Shown here one piece after another: positions 10,966 through 23,300 of a stretch of 64,000 bases of DNA. Location: positions 43,214,001 to 43,278,000 of the forward strand of contig CM114271.1 of the NCBI GenBank assembly GCA_050084515.1, read 5' to 3'. The stretch is from Blasia pusilla. Its lineage: Eukaryota > Marchantiophyta > Marchantiopsida > Blasiales. Made by a program: the position numbers and the translations under genes. The notes beneath the pieces were generated by a model that saw only the letters and a program-made list of their open reading frames with translations, ran no database searches and was not told the DNA's origin. Numbering within the stretch: the stretch's first letter is position 1; the number at the start of each line of letters is the position of its first letter.

Positions 10966-13544
10966 GGTGTTCGCGACTCTTTGAATCTCCTTCCTTGCAC
11001 TTCCACTACACTTCTTACATGCTTTGATTATGGTCTTATTTTTCAATTCAGAAATACATAAATATTCTGAGCAAAATTCGAAATCTCTCTTAATTTTCGC
11101 AAGGGTTGAACTGGAATATTATGCTCCCATGTGCAAAGCTACCCTCCAAAGGAAACCAAACCACATCACATGCCATGCACAAACTTCACCTACTCTTATC
11201 GGTGGGTACTCGGAATCGCCGAGTATGGTGTCTTCCCTCCCCATCCCTACCTTCTCCCTCACGCAGCGGGGACGTGTTCATTCTTGCTTGGGTCTCCGAA
11301 CCAAACGGATCAATTTCTTGAACCAAATGGCCACACGTTGCTTATTCGTATTGTGGCTGTTGAGTAGCAGGAGATCAACTATACTCTCGAACAGGAGCTC
11401 ATTCGTGAATGCGAAAGAAGCATATGCTCTTGACACGTACGGTGACCCAGGACCAGTAGAGCGTCTTGGCTTAGAGTTATGATGAGCGCCTTGCCCTTCC
11501 CTGGCCTTCACAAAAGCTACAATTGTCAAGCAAATAGACATCTACGTGTGGATCAAACGAATGACAGGTAAAATTCTTCGAGTAAGGGACCCAAAAGATC
11601 AACGTTTAGCGTGCCTCATTCCCTTTCCTCCTACAAGGCTACACGTTCGAGGGACTAAACGTAAGAAACCCAAGGTGGTTGCCGGTTTGGTAAGGAGATG
11701 GGAAACACGAAAAATGAAACCAAAATAAGATTGAACGTCGGGTGGATCAGTTGAGTTTAGGTATTTGGATTATTGAGCTTGTGCAGCTACGAGTAAGCGA
11801 TCAGATCATCCCAAATCCACTTAGCCTCATCCGAAAACCACTTCGCTCGTGAGAAATGTACACTCTTGGACTACGTTCATCTACTTCACGACGATGATTC
11901 TACCAAGACTAAATGCGTGCTGTATGCATCTGGTCTCTTGTGTGCTGGTTTTATGTTCCTTTTAATTCTCCTATCGCACCAGGTTATGCTCAAATTCGCC
12001 TTCACCTTGACTGGTACGCTTGAGCCTGCACGAAACCATGGGGCTTTGCGGTCAAAGTTTTCGGGGGAGTAGTGCGGATTCGAAGCTTAGCAGTACGAAA
12101 TTCTGGTTCGCAAGCCAATGTGGACCACGTCACCATCAATTCCTTGAGCGGTGATACTTCGATGCAGATTGGGATGGCCAAGTCAAATGCGGGAATTTCA
12201 CACAATCTGACGATGAGGTAAGAACAAATCCAATTATGGAATCATGTAAACATGGGAGGTTCCCAATTTTGGTGGCGTGCCACTCCAAAAGACCACCACG
12301 AACAACCTAAAGATAACTCTTTCATTGTGGTACTTTGTCCGCCTTCGTGGGGAACTGGCCCATGTCATCTTCTTGTTTGTGAGTGAGTGTTCATCTTATC
12401 TTCTCAGTACGCATTAATCATTAATAGTCCAACCCTAAGCAAGGCAAATTGCCCCCTCCACCTTTGGTAAAGCAATCCTCACTGTTCAAGAAGCGTATTA
12501 AATCAGCTGGAAGTATGATCAACAGCCTCAGCTACGGCTCCATGTAGACTCCTAGTGCAGGCTTAGATTCAAGAAAAGAATCTAATCTCTTATCTTTTCT
12601 TTTGGAGGTCCAGATTCTGGGAGTGAAGGATCTGCTCTGCAAGTTCTCCGTGAGATTGGAGCACGACTTTGCCCGTACGGTTGGTTGTTCCTAATTCATG
12701 GACGACAGAGGGTTCGGCGTCCTACGGACTTCTGAGCGCAGGCGCATTTCAAGGTAAATGTTTACAGGATTCGCAGTAGGGTTGAAGTGCTGACGAATGA
12801 CATGGTGAGATTCAATCATGGGCAGTAGAGTCTTTGCTGCAAGAGAGGGAAAGGAATTCGGGTAGCGTGGGCTCTGGGAGTGTCCATGAAAAGAGACAAT
12901 CCCAGGGGTGCAAGGTATCTGCAGACGATGAATCGGGCGCTGGATATTAGGTTCTTGCAAAGATCTATGAAGCTTGTCGAATGCTCAGTGTATGCGAGAG
13001 TGGATTTGAGGGACGGTTGCATGGAAGTAGACTCAAACAGCGGGATAAGGTGCAGGGCAGCGCTCTTAGTTTGGTAGAGGGTTTTCGGGTAGAGAATGAC
13101 AGTAGATTGTGTCGAATGGTTTTCTAGAATTGCTAGAAGCTTTTGATTCGGAGTTTGGGGTCAGGTACTCCGGGAAAACCTCTTCGATTAGCGTAGAGAG
13201 CGTTTCACTTCACAATCGGGAGCAGTTTCGAACGCTGGCAAGCATGGGATGCTGCAGGCACAGATTGAGCGGTATCTGACCAGTGTCGGTGGTGACACGG
13301 CGCTTTTTCTCGCGAGGAGACCAGAATTGATGAGAAAATTGCGGAGATTCTCTCTGGTTGGTGAGAGGGATACTCGCCGTTTGTTCTGATTTTGCTTGGC
13401 TGTGTGTTCAGGTTTGCTCCAGGCTCAAGGATACCGAGGACGACGATTTAATAGTGTCTCGTTAGGGAAGTAGTTCGTAGCTTGCGAATTTATTCCGTCG
13501 GGGAAAGCTGTGAGGAAATTGTGGGAGCGCAGAAGCAGCAAGTT
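10966..13544. other. no gene recognised; upstream region of the 13.5 kb gene
   Basis: Composition rises towards that of the gene island. Overlapping open frames at 11024-11541 and 12691-13077 on both strands show no recognisable domain. The last several hundred bases probably contain the promoter and 5' untranslated region of the gene starting at 13545, but I see no clear TATA box or defined element. Confidence 0.4.
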
Positions 13545-14066
13545 ATGGCAGGATTCGGAGGGACTGCCGTGCTGCGCGCTATCAATACCGTCGTTCCTTT
13601 GAACATTACGTGTGGTCCGGCTTTTCTGGATGCTTCATTCTCCAAGAAGGTGAAGAAGACTGCAATTTATCCGTGCCTGGAAAATGGATTATCGATCACC
13701 AGAGGGAGGAAACGAAGGCTTGAAATAGCAGCGGGCATAGACGAGGACGAGGGCAGTAACTCTGAGAAGGATTCAGAGCAAACTCGAAGGGGAGGGGATA
13801 AGGTGGATTGGGATAAAGCCTGGACCCGCTTCAGCAACCCAACGAAGAAGAAAACCTTTCTAAATTTCGACATGGACAAGTACGTCAGTCGTAGGCCTGA
13901 GCACTCTAACTACCCCCTTTCTGAGGAGGTCGATCCTCTTCGTAAGGCCGAGAGGTCAGCCTTGGGAGCATGGACGGATCCCAAGTTCACATATGCGTTA
14001 GTTGGTGTCATTGGTGCTCTTTTCGTTTACATGGTGATTATAGTTGGGCCACCGCCCAGTAAATAA
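13545..14066 (+). CDS. predicted plastid-targeted single-span membrane protein, unknown function
   Basis: A single-exon frame of 173 codons. The open frame extends upstream to 13482, but that position is TTG; the first ATG is at 13545. The N-terminal ~45 residues are rich in hydroxylated and basic residues with few acids, as in a plastid (or mitochondrial) transit peptide. An acidic low-complexity stretch (EDEGSNSEKDSEQ) follows, then a compact soluble segment with DWDKAWTRFSN, KTFLNFDMDKYVSRRPEHS and YPLSEEVDPLRKAERS. One membrane span (FTYALVGVIGALFVYMVIIV) closes the protein with a short PPPSK tail. The segment plus span reads like a small conserved plant organelle protein I have seen only as uncharacterised. 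Location and topology are inferred from sequence alone. No operon-like neighbour. Confidence 0.75.
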   Translation: MAGFGGTAVLRAINTVVPLNITCGPAFLDASFSKKVKKTAIYPCLENGLSITRGRKRRLEIAAGIDEDEGSNSEKDSEQTRRGGDKVDWDKAWTRFSNPTKKKTFLNFDMDKYVSRRPEHSNYPLSEEVDPLRKAERSALGAWTDPKFTYALVGVIGALFVYMVIIVGPPPSK

Positions 14067-17000
14067 GTTCCAAATTGCATTCATAAGTGCCTGTAAATTA
14101 TCCAACTGTACCACTAGTCAAATTACTCTGCATCTCGATCATGTAGTTGTGAAGTACTTTACACCAGGTACCATCCATCTGGTCACATCTGCGATGCCTG
14201 TTTGCAATCTTTTGGAGTGCCTCTTGTCCGTCGTATTTTCTGAGATGCGGATTGTAGGTATCCGCTTATGCTCCATTCACATCTCTAGTGCATCCTCATC
14301 TGCTCTCTCTTTGTTGCGTCAATAGAGTTTGTGCAGCTGTGGAGTGGATTTAGATCGTTTTCTTTGGTTCAACTCCGTGTCACAAAGGAGATGCATGATA
14401 GTTGAAGACTGCAATTCTATTTTCCTTGCAGTCATTTAGATACTCAGATTTCAGGATTCAGCTTTTCATTCAGATCTGCTCGCATCTTGTCAAAGTGGAT
14501 GATTTGTAGTCTCCAGTCCACTAATTCAGACGTGGCTTGATGGTTGTTCGTCTTGTTTACTACACATGGCACAAGATTTGGAAGATTCTTTTCGACGACT
14601 TGGTATGAGACCTACATACTACCTACAGACATTAAATAGTCCTTTCCTGTGGTTGTAAATTTCTGGGGAACTGTCTTTTTAATTCTTCAAGACATGGATG
14701 GGAACCTATTGACAGAGCTGAAGATGAACGCATCAATTTTGATGAGATACTCATCCAATTTTGCGTAGATTCCCAAAAGGAACTCGAGGAACACATAGGA
14801 GTGGTTCACTATCTTGTGAGGATTCTTAAATGTGTAGCCAAGAGTACTGGCAAGGTTATGAGTGTCTTCCGCACGGACATCAGATCACAAGACGTGGACA
14901 GGAACCCTTGGACTGCATTGAAAAGGTTCACTATTTTGTGAGGGTGATGAGTGTCTTCCTCACAGAGATCACTAATTCTTCCCTTGTAATGTCGCCGCAT
15001 CTTCCATGGGTTGTACCAACGTTGTGGAAGCTCTGAGCGGTTGCTGTTATATCCTAGGGCTAGAACGTACATAAAGAATACGCCTGAAATTGTTGCGGAA
15101 ACTATAGAGCAAAAGAACCTTCCGCTGCTTCATCGTAACTCATCGTGTAGAACTTTTAGTATGGTCAAATTTTTCCTGTGCCTGAATTCGGCTTTCTCAC
15201 TAATCACGCCCATGCTACCCGTATGCTGGTTACATTCTCCGTCCGAAGAGAGCAAGTATTGGTTTTAGGCACGTAACCAGGGCTGACATGTGCCACATCA
15301 AGCAGGAATCTCTACGCCAATTTGTTACTAGTGGCGCATCGAAGGAGTTTTCCTTTTTCGTCCTAGAGAAGAAACGGAAGGACTCAAAGTCACTGATGGT
15401 TCGTGTGTGTGTAGGAATTAAAAATGTAACGCACCTTACTCCAATTCATGACCTGTGTGCCTCCCTCGCACTCTGAAGAGTTCGGTTTATTTCTAGTACC
15501 TTCGCCTTTGCCATCGCCTGGAGCCCGAAGTTCTTACTTCTGTCAGCTCTAGTAGTCATTATCTGCAGACCCGACAGGGTCCTGTGAGTTCGGGTGGTAA
15601 AATTTGCACACGTGATGCAACAGTGGCTCGAGATTGCTCTCATACGCGAAAGTTATGGCCCATTAGTGAAGGACGATCACATTTGAGATTGGGCTTGGTA
15701 CCAATCAAACTTTGCTTTCCTACCATTCGTGTATCTGATTGAGAACTTATGGGTGAGGTGCTGCACTGCATCCGATATGGCTATCATGAAAAGGTTTCGA
15801 AGCAGGTGGGAGGGGAGGCAGATCACGCCATGCGTCAACCTAGCTCTTCTGCGAGGCCTGGACCAGGAAAGTCGAGCGGAGGTGAGACAGGTCAAGCCAA
15901 CGTGAGAGCATCCAGACCTTCATTTGGGGTTCTCAAAATCGGTGGAGCCCTGGTCCGATTGTGCGCGGTGTATCTGGTTCGGAAATGATATACCTTTTTG
16001 GGTTACATCTCAGACAATAATGTAGAGGAGAACATCTATGACTACGAGATGAGTACCAACTCCTTGGTATTGACAGGAACTAAAGTAAAATTCAGCGATG
16101 GAAGTCATGTCGGGCCTAAAACTCGCAAGAACAAGGACACATCAAGGCTCGGAGTAGCAGGATGTGGGTGTATAGGTGTGCTTTTGAAGATGTTGATGTG
16201 AAGTGATCTTGCCTCGGGTCCAGCGGGTTCATCTGCTCAATCTGTCACTCCCAGAAGCCTCACTCCCTCGACGAAGAGTTTCAGCCAGCCAATATTCTGG
16301 GACGATCCCGAACAAAATCTCTGCGCTTTGATCAGAAACTTGGGGTAATTGGACGAGGGAGCCCTGAAGCTCTTAACCTCGGCACTGCGGCCAATTGCAG
16401 CTACGACACTGCCATGGCGTCAGAAACTCAGTGGCGTTTTTAGGCATACAGAAAGCTTCATGGCTTCATTGATAATCAATTAGGAAGACGTGACTTTCTT
16501 GGGAGATTTGTGAGAATTATCAACACGTCTGCACCGATTATGTCTCGCATAATGTTCACTTCTTTTAAGACTACGTCTGTGGGTTCCAGAGTAATATCTA
16601 ATCCTAGTTGTCTGGTCCTTATCGCGAGTGGGTAAAAGGCTACCATCAAGTAACTGAGCTGGTGAATCATGTGCGTATTTGAGAAACTGTTCCAGAGGTG
16701 AAGGAACAGGGAACTGCAGTGATGTACACAATGTGTAATCCGCTCCACAAATGGACGGAGAAGAACTCAGCTCAGGACTTTAAAACTAAAGAATGTGGGA
16801 ACGTTCATTGCGACGAATCTGGAAAGATAGGATCATCGGAGTTGTATCTCTCGCCAAACCCTAAGGCAACTCGCTCTTGCAACGTTGAGGGCTTCAATCC
16901 TGCCAGATCCTTGCATGTACTGAACCCCCACTACTCTGTAGATTCCCATGGTATAAGAGTGAGATTCAAGAGGGTTGGGTCAACGGAGTTATGTGCCAAT

Positions 17001-17256
17001 CGGAGGTAACGTGCCGTAAAACCAAATCCTGCATTTGCTCATGGAGCTGCTGGAAATGAATTGGGATCTTGCCACTGCAGATGCCTTTTAGCTGCCGGGG
17101 ACGGGGGCAGGGTGTGTTGCTCGAGTCAAGTCTCCTGCTCTGGCATGGCGCATGGCTAGGCACGGAGAGAAGAGTCGTCGGACGATTGCTACTTCGGGAC
17201 CGAGAATTGAGGAGAGTGGTTGAGAGATACTGAAACCTTGAGATTGAAGGGAGGTA
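14067..17256. other. intergenic, no gene recognised
   Basis: The first few hundred bases are probably the 3' untranslated region of the upstream gene. A plus-strand frame without an ATG stays open from about 14640 to 14940, and its encoded peptide is not low-complexity, but it has no start, homologue or splice context I can name. Around 14800-14960 a GTTCACTAT...GTGAGG...ATGAGTGTCTTCC block recurs about 120 bases apart. Other open frames overlap on opposite strands and look fortuitous. Confidence 0.4.
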
Positions 17257-18444
17257 CTAGACAGTGGCATCCAATCTGGGTTCAAAGGCAATGCCATCAA
17301 TAAGGCCATATCTCAAGCGGTGATCGGCCAGAGGGCAGCCGGGCAAGCGGCGCCACACTCGTTTACTCAAGTCATACAACAACACCAACCTATCGCGGCC
17401 TCGAACGATGAGCAACACCAGTCCATCACTCCCAATACAGATGAACCTCTTGCCACCGCAGAGAAACTCGTCGCACAGAATCTCCGGCATTCGATCCACC
17501 TCCTTCCACTCCAGCTCCGTTCTCTGGAGCTCCCAGATGCAGATGCTCTTGGTGACGCTGTTTTCCCTCAACCCCCCCACGGTGTAGATCTTCCCCTGCG
17601 ACTCGATGAGCATATGGCTGTCTAGGGAGTGCCTCATAGGTGCGTGTATCTGGCTCCAGGTGCCCTCCATCATATCGTAAACGACGAGCCCGTCAGGAGG
17701 ATCGCAGCACCAAGAATACAGGATCCCATCGCACAGCAGAGTGCGGCGAGATGGGAATAATGGCCCCCTTGGAATGTCGCTCGTGATGCTCCAAGCGTTC
17801 GTGTCGGAGTTGAAAACCTCCGTCGTTGGATAGTAGACGTCGTAGATGCCGTAAATTCCCACCACCACGATCTTGTACACTTTGGTTTGGCGATTGACCA
17901 CCATACCGGCCATGTGGTACGTTTGAATGCGCAGCATGGGGGGAAGCTCCCTCCATCGTCTGGTTATTGGGTTGGCCACCACCAGAGTAGTGCGACCGTT
18001 GGTGCAGGAGCTGAAGCACAACAGGCCCCCGGCCGAAGCTATGGGGAGGAACATTTGGTTGACGGGGAGCGGAGGGGGGACGACACTAACCCATCGGTTG
18101 AAATTGGGGTTGTACGTGGACGCTTCTCGGTAGTCCTGGTTGCGGAACATAAAGAACCACGGGCCTTGAGAGGGCCCCTTGGCGTACAACTCTAAGAATG
18201 TTGGGGAGTAAACTAGGGAGTACCAGGACTTGCAAACGGATCGCAATCGGAAGAGGCTGGGGATGGAGAGGTGCGCAAGAATCCGCTCCATCAGATGCTC
18301 TGGTAAGTTGCTCCAGAGCGCCGGGTCCATCGTCACGTTGTTGAATCCTGAGGACTGCATGTACATTGGGACGGCGTCCTCGTAATTCTCCACTTTCTGC
18401 ATTTCCAGCGCCCGTGTCATTGCCCGCGTGACCACCCGGGCCAT
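17257..18444 (-). CDS. F-box/kelch-repeat protein (SCF ubiquitin ligase adaptor)
   Basis: A single-exon frame of 395 codons. The open frame starts at 18456 with TTG; the first ATG is at 18444. Residues ~44-84 form an F-box (WSNLPEHLMERILAHLS, then LRSVCKSWYSL), which in this family binds a SKP1-type subunit of SCF E3 ligases. After it come kelch-like blades: FLPIASAGGLLCF, NPITRRWRELPPM, VEVFNSDTNAW-type, GILYSWCC, YDMMEGTWSQI, GKIYTVGG, WKEVDRMP and YDLSKRVWRRLPGCPL. The layout matches plant single-exon F-box/kelch proteins of the At5g15710/LCR group, whose substrates differ between members. The substrate here is unknown. The basic leader (residues 1-20) is unusual. Plus-strand frames over the same stretch are shadows. 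Confidence 0.9.
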   Translation of the reverse strand: MARVVTRAMTRALEMQKVENYEDAVPMYMQSSGFNNVTMDPALWSNLPEHLMERILAHLSIPSLFRLRSVCKSWYSLVYSPTFLELYAKGPSQGPWFFMFRNQDYREASTYNPNFNRWVSVVPPPLPVNQMFLPIASAGGLLCFSSCTNGRTTLVVANPITRRWRELPPMLRIQTYHMAGMVVNRQTKVYKIVVVGIYGIYDVYYPTTEVFNSDTNAWSITSDIPRGPLFPSRRTLLCDGILYSWCCDPPDGLVVYDMMEGTWSQIHAPMRHSLDSHMLIESQGKIYTVGGLRENSVTKSICIWELQRTELEWKEVDRMPEILCDEFLCGGKRFICIGSDGLVLLIVRGRDRLVLLYDLSKRVWRRLPGCPLADHRLRYGLIDGIAFEPRLDATV

Positions 18445-20378
18445 TCTTCTTCGCAATCCTCTTTTCCCCCTCAGAATACCCTCCTCATCTTGGTCGTCAC
18501 CATTTCGCTCCTGAAGCTTACCCGTGGCGAGCTTTCTTCACGTCATTCCGAGGTCTCTGGTATCTGATAGAAACACATCCATAATCAATTCAGCTCTGCG
18601 GCATGGTGGGGAACTGAAATCGGCCGCTCTAGAAGATCTCCGCACCATAATAGAACAGTGTCAGGGTACGTATCAGACAGAAACTTCCACGGTGGCATTG
18701 ATCAAATGTACAATGCAAGCGCGAACAAAAGCCACTTTTTGAATTTCAATCTCGAGGCCAGCCAGGAAACAAATCGACCAGGCAAAGGGAAATTCGCCGA
18801 GTCAGGAATTTGTATTACCGCCAGAGATGAGGAAACAAACTCCAAGGCACGGATCTCTTGGAGGGATTAAATCCAAGGCACGGATTTCACATCCCTCAAC
18901 TAGGAAGAGAATGCTAGGAACCTCCGATCCGAGGAATCCATTAAGATATTATGTTGTCTATCTCCACGAAAGGAAGGCAATAGGAGCAAAACAATGGACC
19001 GAAATCGAGAATCATTTGGACTGGAAGAAAAACAACGGGAGGGGACTCAAAGAGACGCACCAGTCAGTCCGACGGACCCCAGAGACGGCCACCGTGGGTA
19101 TGCCCCTACCAGAGATTCCAAAAGACCCTCCACACCACCATGCTCTCTTTCTTCCTACACCATCCTGCTCCCGTCACCTACAACAACCGGTCAAATAGCA
19201 AGCTTCCAACGTACCCATTGGCAGTAACTGCACCTCGAACCCTTTCTTCAGCCTCTGCACTCCTTGTCTCCTCGTCCATGACTCTAGAAGTGCTCGATGA
19301 TTCCGGTCCTCCAGTCACGAATGACTTCGCACTAACAGGTCTGGACCAAAGTTGACAGTTGACAAATAGGAGTACTGTCAACTTGTTGCTGTCATGGATC
19401 GTCTTTGGATGTACACCAATTCCATGCTTGACCTGCTTTGTGTGATTCTTGGCATAACACTTCAAACGCATAGGCCTCCGTGATGTGTTCCATGTCTTTG
19501 GTCGTACAGTCCGACAACATTTTAAATAAATCTTTTGATCTGGATTAATCTATTACGGTTCCCAGGAAGCTGTATGATTTTCTCTTGCCCACGGGTCTAC
19601 AAGTAACAAAACCGGCGTATTCCATGCGCCGTGTGGAGCTATCCTCCGACTTTGCTCTAGCCCTTGCGTACACAGAGAAGTCCGCCTCATGGGACGTAGT
19701 GTTTGAACCTGGGTAACACGAACGAGTGCTCCATGCGATCCCTTCATGTTACAGCCTCCGCAGCTCACCGATTGCAGACATTTGAACCTCATTTTCGCGT
19801 GGAACTCCTGATGCACACAAAAAGACCTGTCGTCTATTTACTTTCTATCATCTACTAGCTCTGTTTTGACCTCCTGCGTGACAGTTCGCTTTGACAACGA
19901 GGATATTTCAGACTTCTCTAACCCATCCATTCATTTGGGATTCTTACAGATGAGACCCATGACCAAATGGGAGCTACCTTTTTGGTTGGCTTCTAGTTAC
20001 AACCTGTACGACGCGAGGATGGGCCACAACGAATGTGCTGTTTGGTTCGTCTTGGAGTGTTATCCAGTCACTGACGCGGAGACCCGACGCCCAAAGGAAA
20101 GGCCGTCAATGCATCCCAAGTAGAGATTCTCTGACGCACCGCACCATCCAGGTTTTCAACTGTCCCACATAGTGCTGGTGCACAGTAGCTTGTCTAAACC
20201 CAAGAACATAGTGCAAGACATTAGAAAGAGCTCGGGGGACAGAGATTATTTGGTAGAGCAAGACTCTACTTCAAATTAAATTTATATCAAACAGCGAATT
20301 TCTCGATGGAAAGTGCCGATTAAAGTCTACACTACAAAGAATCTCCTATTTATCACCGGGGGACAACTAATCTCCTCC
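18445..20378. other. intergenic between F-box and mS29 genes
   Basis: Upstream region of the F-box gene and downstream region of the mS29 gene. A TCCAAGGCACGGAT block is duplicated about 30 bases apart near 18840-18880. Overlapping open frames up to 123 codons on both strands have no recognisable domain. No RNA gene seen. Confidence 0.4.
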
Positions 20379-23300
20379 TTATCCCAATAGCCGCGACAGA
20401 GTCCTTATTTCCTCCCCGTTACCATTGGTGAGGTAGAACAGTTTTCTGATGTCTTCTTCAGACGGCTGCTTGAAGGTCATCTTTCTACTGTAACACCACA
20501 AAAAGAGCAGACGTTAGTCACATTCTCATAACGAGAGAGTCCCTGTGTACTTGACCTCCAAACCAATAAGGTGCAGGGAGCGATTGGATCCGTCTGAAGT
20601 TATGCAACCAGAAACTGGACGGCGCATATATCCTTCAGTTCCATATTCCATAAACATCCTACTGGTTTAGGATCTTCAAAAGAGCTTAGAGTAGGTGCTG
20701 AAGCCTCACCTGTGGTAGTAATTCATTGCTGCTGTGGCCTCCTCAAGATTGTATCTTTGAATGGTGAATCGGACGTTTTTGGGGATTCCTGGTAAGTGAA
20801 CAGGGAGCTTTCCCACCGCTAAAGACTGGGAAAATGCACACGCCATCATCAAGGGGCCCTCCATAATTCTAAAAGCATTTACCTGTCAAAGAGAGCCCCA
20901 GATTCAGTCCTCATCCATGATTAAACCTTAGCCACATGGCACTTATTAGGGGTATTGTGAGCACTCACTTAGTGGAGGTATGTGCTGCTCAGATTGACCA
21001 CGTAGAGTTTCTACAAAAATACAGTCAATTGGGAGAAATGAACATACACTTGCCTATTCAACAACTCTCATCCACACAAAACAAGATAAACTTGGAGAAG
21101 GTTAACGGAAACTTAAACCATTGATACTTCTCGTGCATGGATAGGCCGCCGAGACCTTGTTCCAGTGGCTTCATGGTAATGGCTGAAAGTGAACCAGCTA
21201 TTGAACTGTCAAAATCAGGTAAAGCCCACAAACATATTAGCAACCTGGCACCGTTGCATGCAGCAGCAGGTCCTTCATGACGGTAAATCCTTTCAAATGT
21301 AAATGTAACTCTGGAATAGAAACCAAAAATATCTACTACCAGATCAACACAGAAATCATCGCAGGCTGAACAGGAATGTTCATTTATATAATGACTTAAC
21401 GACTGTGAAAAAGTTGGTTTCAGAAAATTGTTCCACAGTATTTGTGAATGGGTATCATTGCAAGGATTGGTATAAACCGTCGCCACATATGAAACATACC
21501 TCATCAATGCAAATAAGAACAGGTGCCTCCTTCACCAAGGAAAGTTCCTCACGCAATCTCACCACAACACTGACAGATGCCTGTGAAACTGCAATACCTT
21601 TCTCCACTAAGTCTTTAAGGGTAGCCCCATTTGGAAAGGATACTTCCTGTATACCACGCATTCGGCCCACACCTGCTCCTTCACCCAGTTGTATGGGCTT
21701 GAGGACACGGCATGGAATAGAAGCCAGAAGAGTTCCTTGACTTTTCAGAAATCCCTGAGAGGAAAACCATCCATAACAGCATATTTAAATGTGTGCTTGA
21801 GAATAACTCAAGTTATCTTATTAAGGGAGGCATCGCATATACTACTCCATAATTTTCGTCTACTAAAAAGTCGACACCACAACCTAAACCTCAGGGATAA
21901 AGGCTCTTGCTTTCTGTTTCTATGGCTCATGGTAAGCTAATAATAGGAAGATCTGCAAACTACGACGTAACCTCTTCCTAGAACACACTGCCACAAGATC
22001 AACCTCCAGCTCTAGCTCTGCAAACAAGATCGTCCATAGAAATCTTTTAAAATCTGGAGTTTACCTCGAGAGCGATTTTGGCTTGTACAGGTGTGTCCCA
22101 CAAACCAGTCTGTTCATTTTTGTAGTACATTCCCCCACTTGTCCAGTCTCTTCCATTTGGGACATAAAATACCAACCACCCCTGCATTCTTGCCCAGTAC
22201 ACTAGCATTGCCAAAGAAGCACTTTTTCCAGACTTGATAAAGCCCTCCAAAAGACATTGAGGTCGATGCTTTGAACCTGACCAAGAAAAGAGTCAATCTC
22301 CAACTTAATAACAAGAACTTACACTATTAGCTAGGACAATCTTGGCTGACAAGACGGTCCCAAATGTCTTCCACTCAACTGTATGAGTTGGAAAAACGAA
22401 CCATAATGTGGCTCTAAAATAATGAGATATGGAATTCCAAAATTATCATGAGTACCAGTCCTGGAACAAAGAGACCCATTTGATAACTTCCCAGTGAAAG
22501 CATGCCCACTCGGCAATTAATTGATGTGGTGCCACCCCAACCAATTTGTCTCTTGTAGAACAAACGTTGATTCCTATCGACTGACAAGATTACTGGTACT
22601 ACAGCAACAGGATTAACTGCCACACACAGTTCTCTATGGCTGGACACACTTAGCTGCCAATGCTAGAATAGACACTCAAATCTTTCACGAAAATCAAGTG
22701 ACCATCACCGAAAGCACAGTACACATACGAACAAAAATGAAGTTGGTAGTAGGGAGGTGATATGCCTATGTTGGGGGAGGGGGGAGAGGCACTACTTTGG
22801 AGCTGACAAATGAGGTGCTGAGTCCATACAAGAGATTTCCATTCAAGTTCAGCAATCCGATGGCCATGCAAGTGCATCATCGAAGTTGACGGCAGTAATG
22901 ACAATATTCATCCCGAATGGAGCGGATACAGTCTGACCGAAGAACTGTTACTCGCCTAACTTCAAAAAGCAGTAGAATTCAGGGGATCACTTTTAGAATC
23001 CCTTCAATACCGCTTCTCAAATCTAGTGTGATGAGAGATTTGAGATAGACGATAGCATTGTGATGCAAGAAGCTAACAAGAGAAGTCTAACCAAAGAGGG
23101 CAGTGCAACTTTCCAAAAAGATGCTGGTGGTAAAAATCTCCAGTGTGATTATGAATTACAAATAATACAAACGATGGTGGCTGTTTGAACATAATCAATA
23201 GGGGAGTCACGCAACACACTCACGACGAGGTGCAAAAAGTACTCCTTGGATCGTCAGTGGCCAGGCCTGGTCTAGTCACGCTGTCGGCGAAAGATTCAGT

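Noticed and set aside
13482-13544. Longer N-terminus for the plastid-type protein
   Set aside because: The extended frame opens with TTG; the ATG at 13545 gives a good transit-like start.
14640-14940. Plus-strand frame open for about 100 codons with a coding-like peptide
   Set aside because: No ATG, no recognisable homologue or splice context; may be 3' untranslated sequence. Worth an RNA-seq look, but not supportable as a gene.
17320-18195. Plus-strand frames of about 100 codons
   Set aside because: Antisense shadows of the F-box gene, whose minus-strand frame is long and has clear domains.
21058-21507. Minus-strand frame of 149 codons inside mS29
   Set aside because: It runs through introns. 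Only a small exon in another frame (21252-21332) fits the protein and the splice phases.
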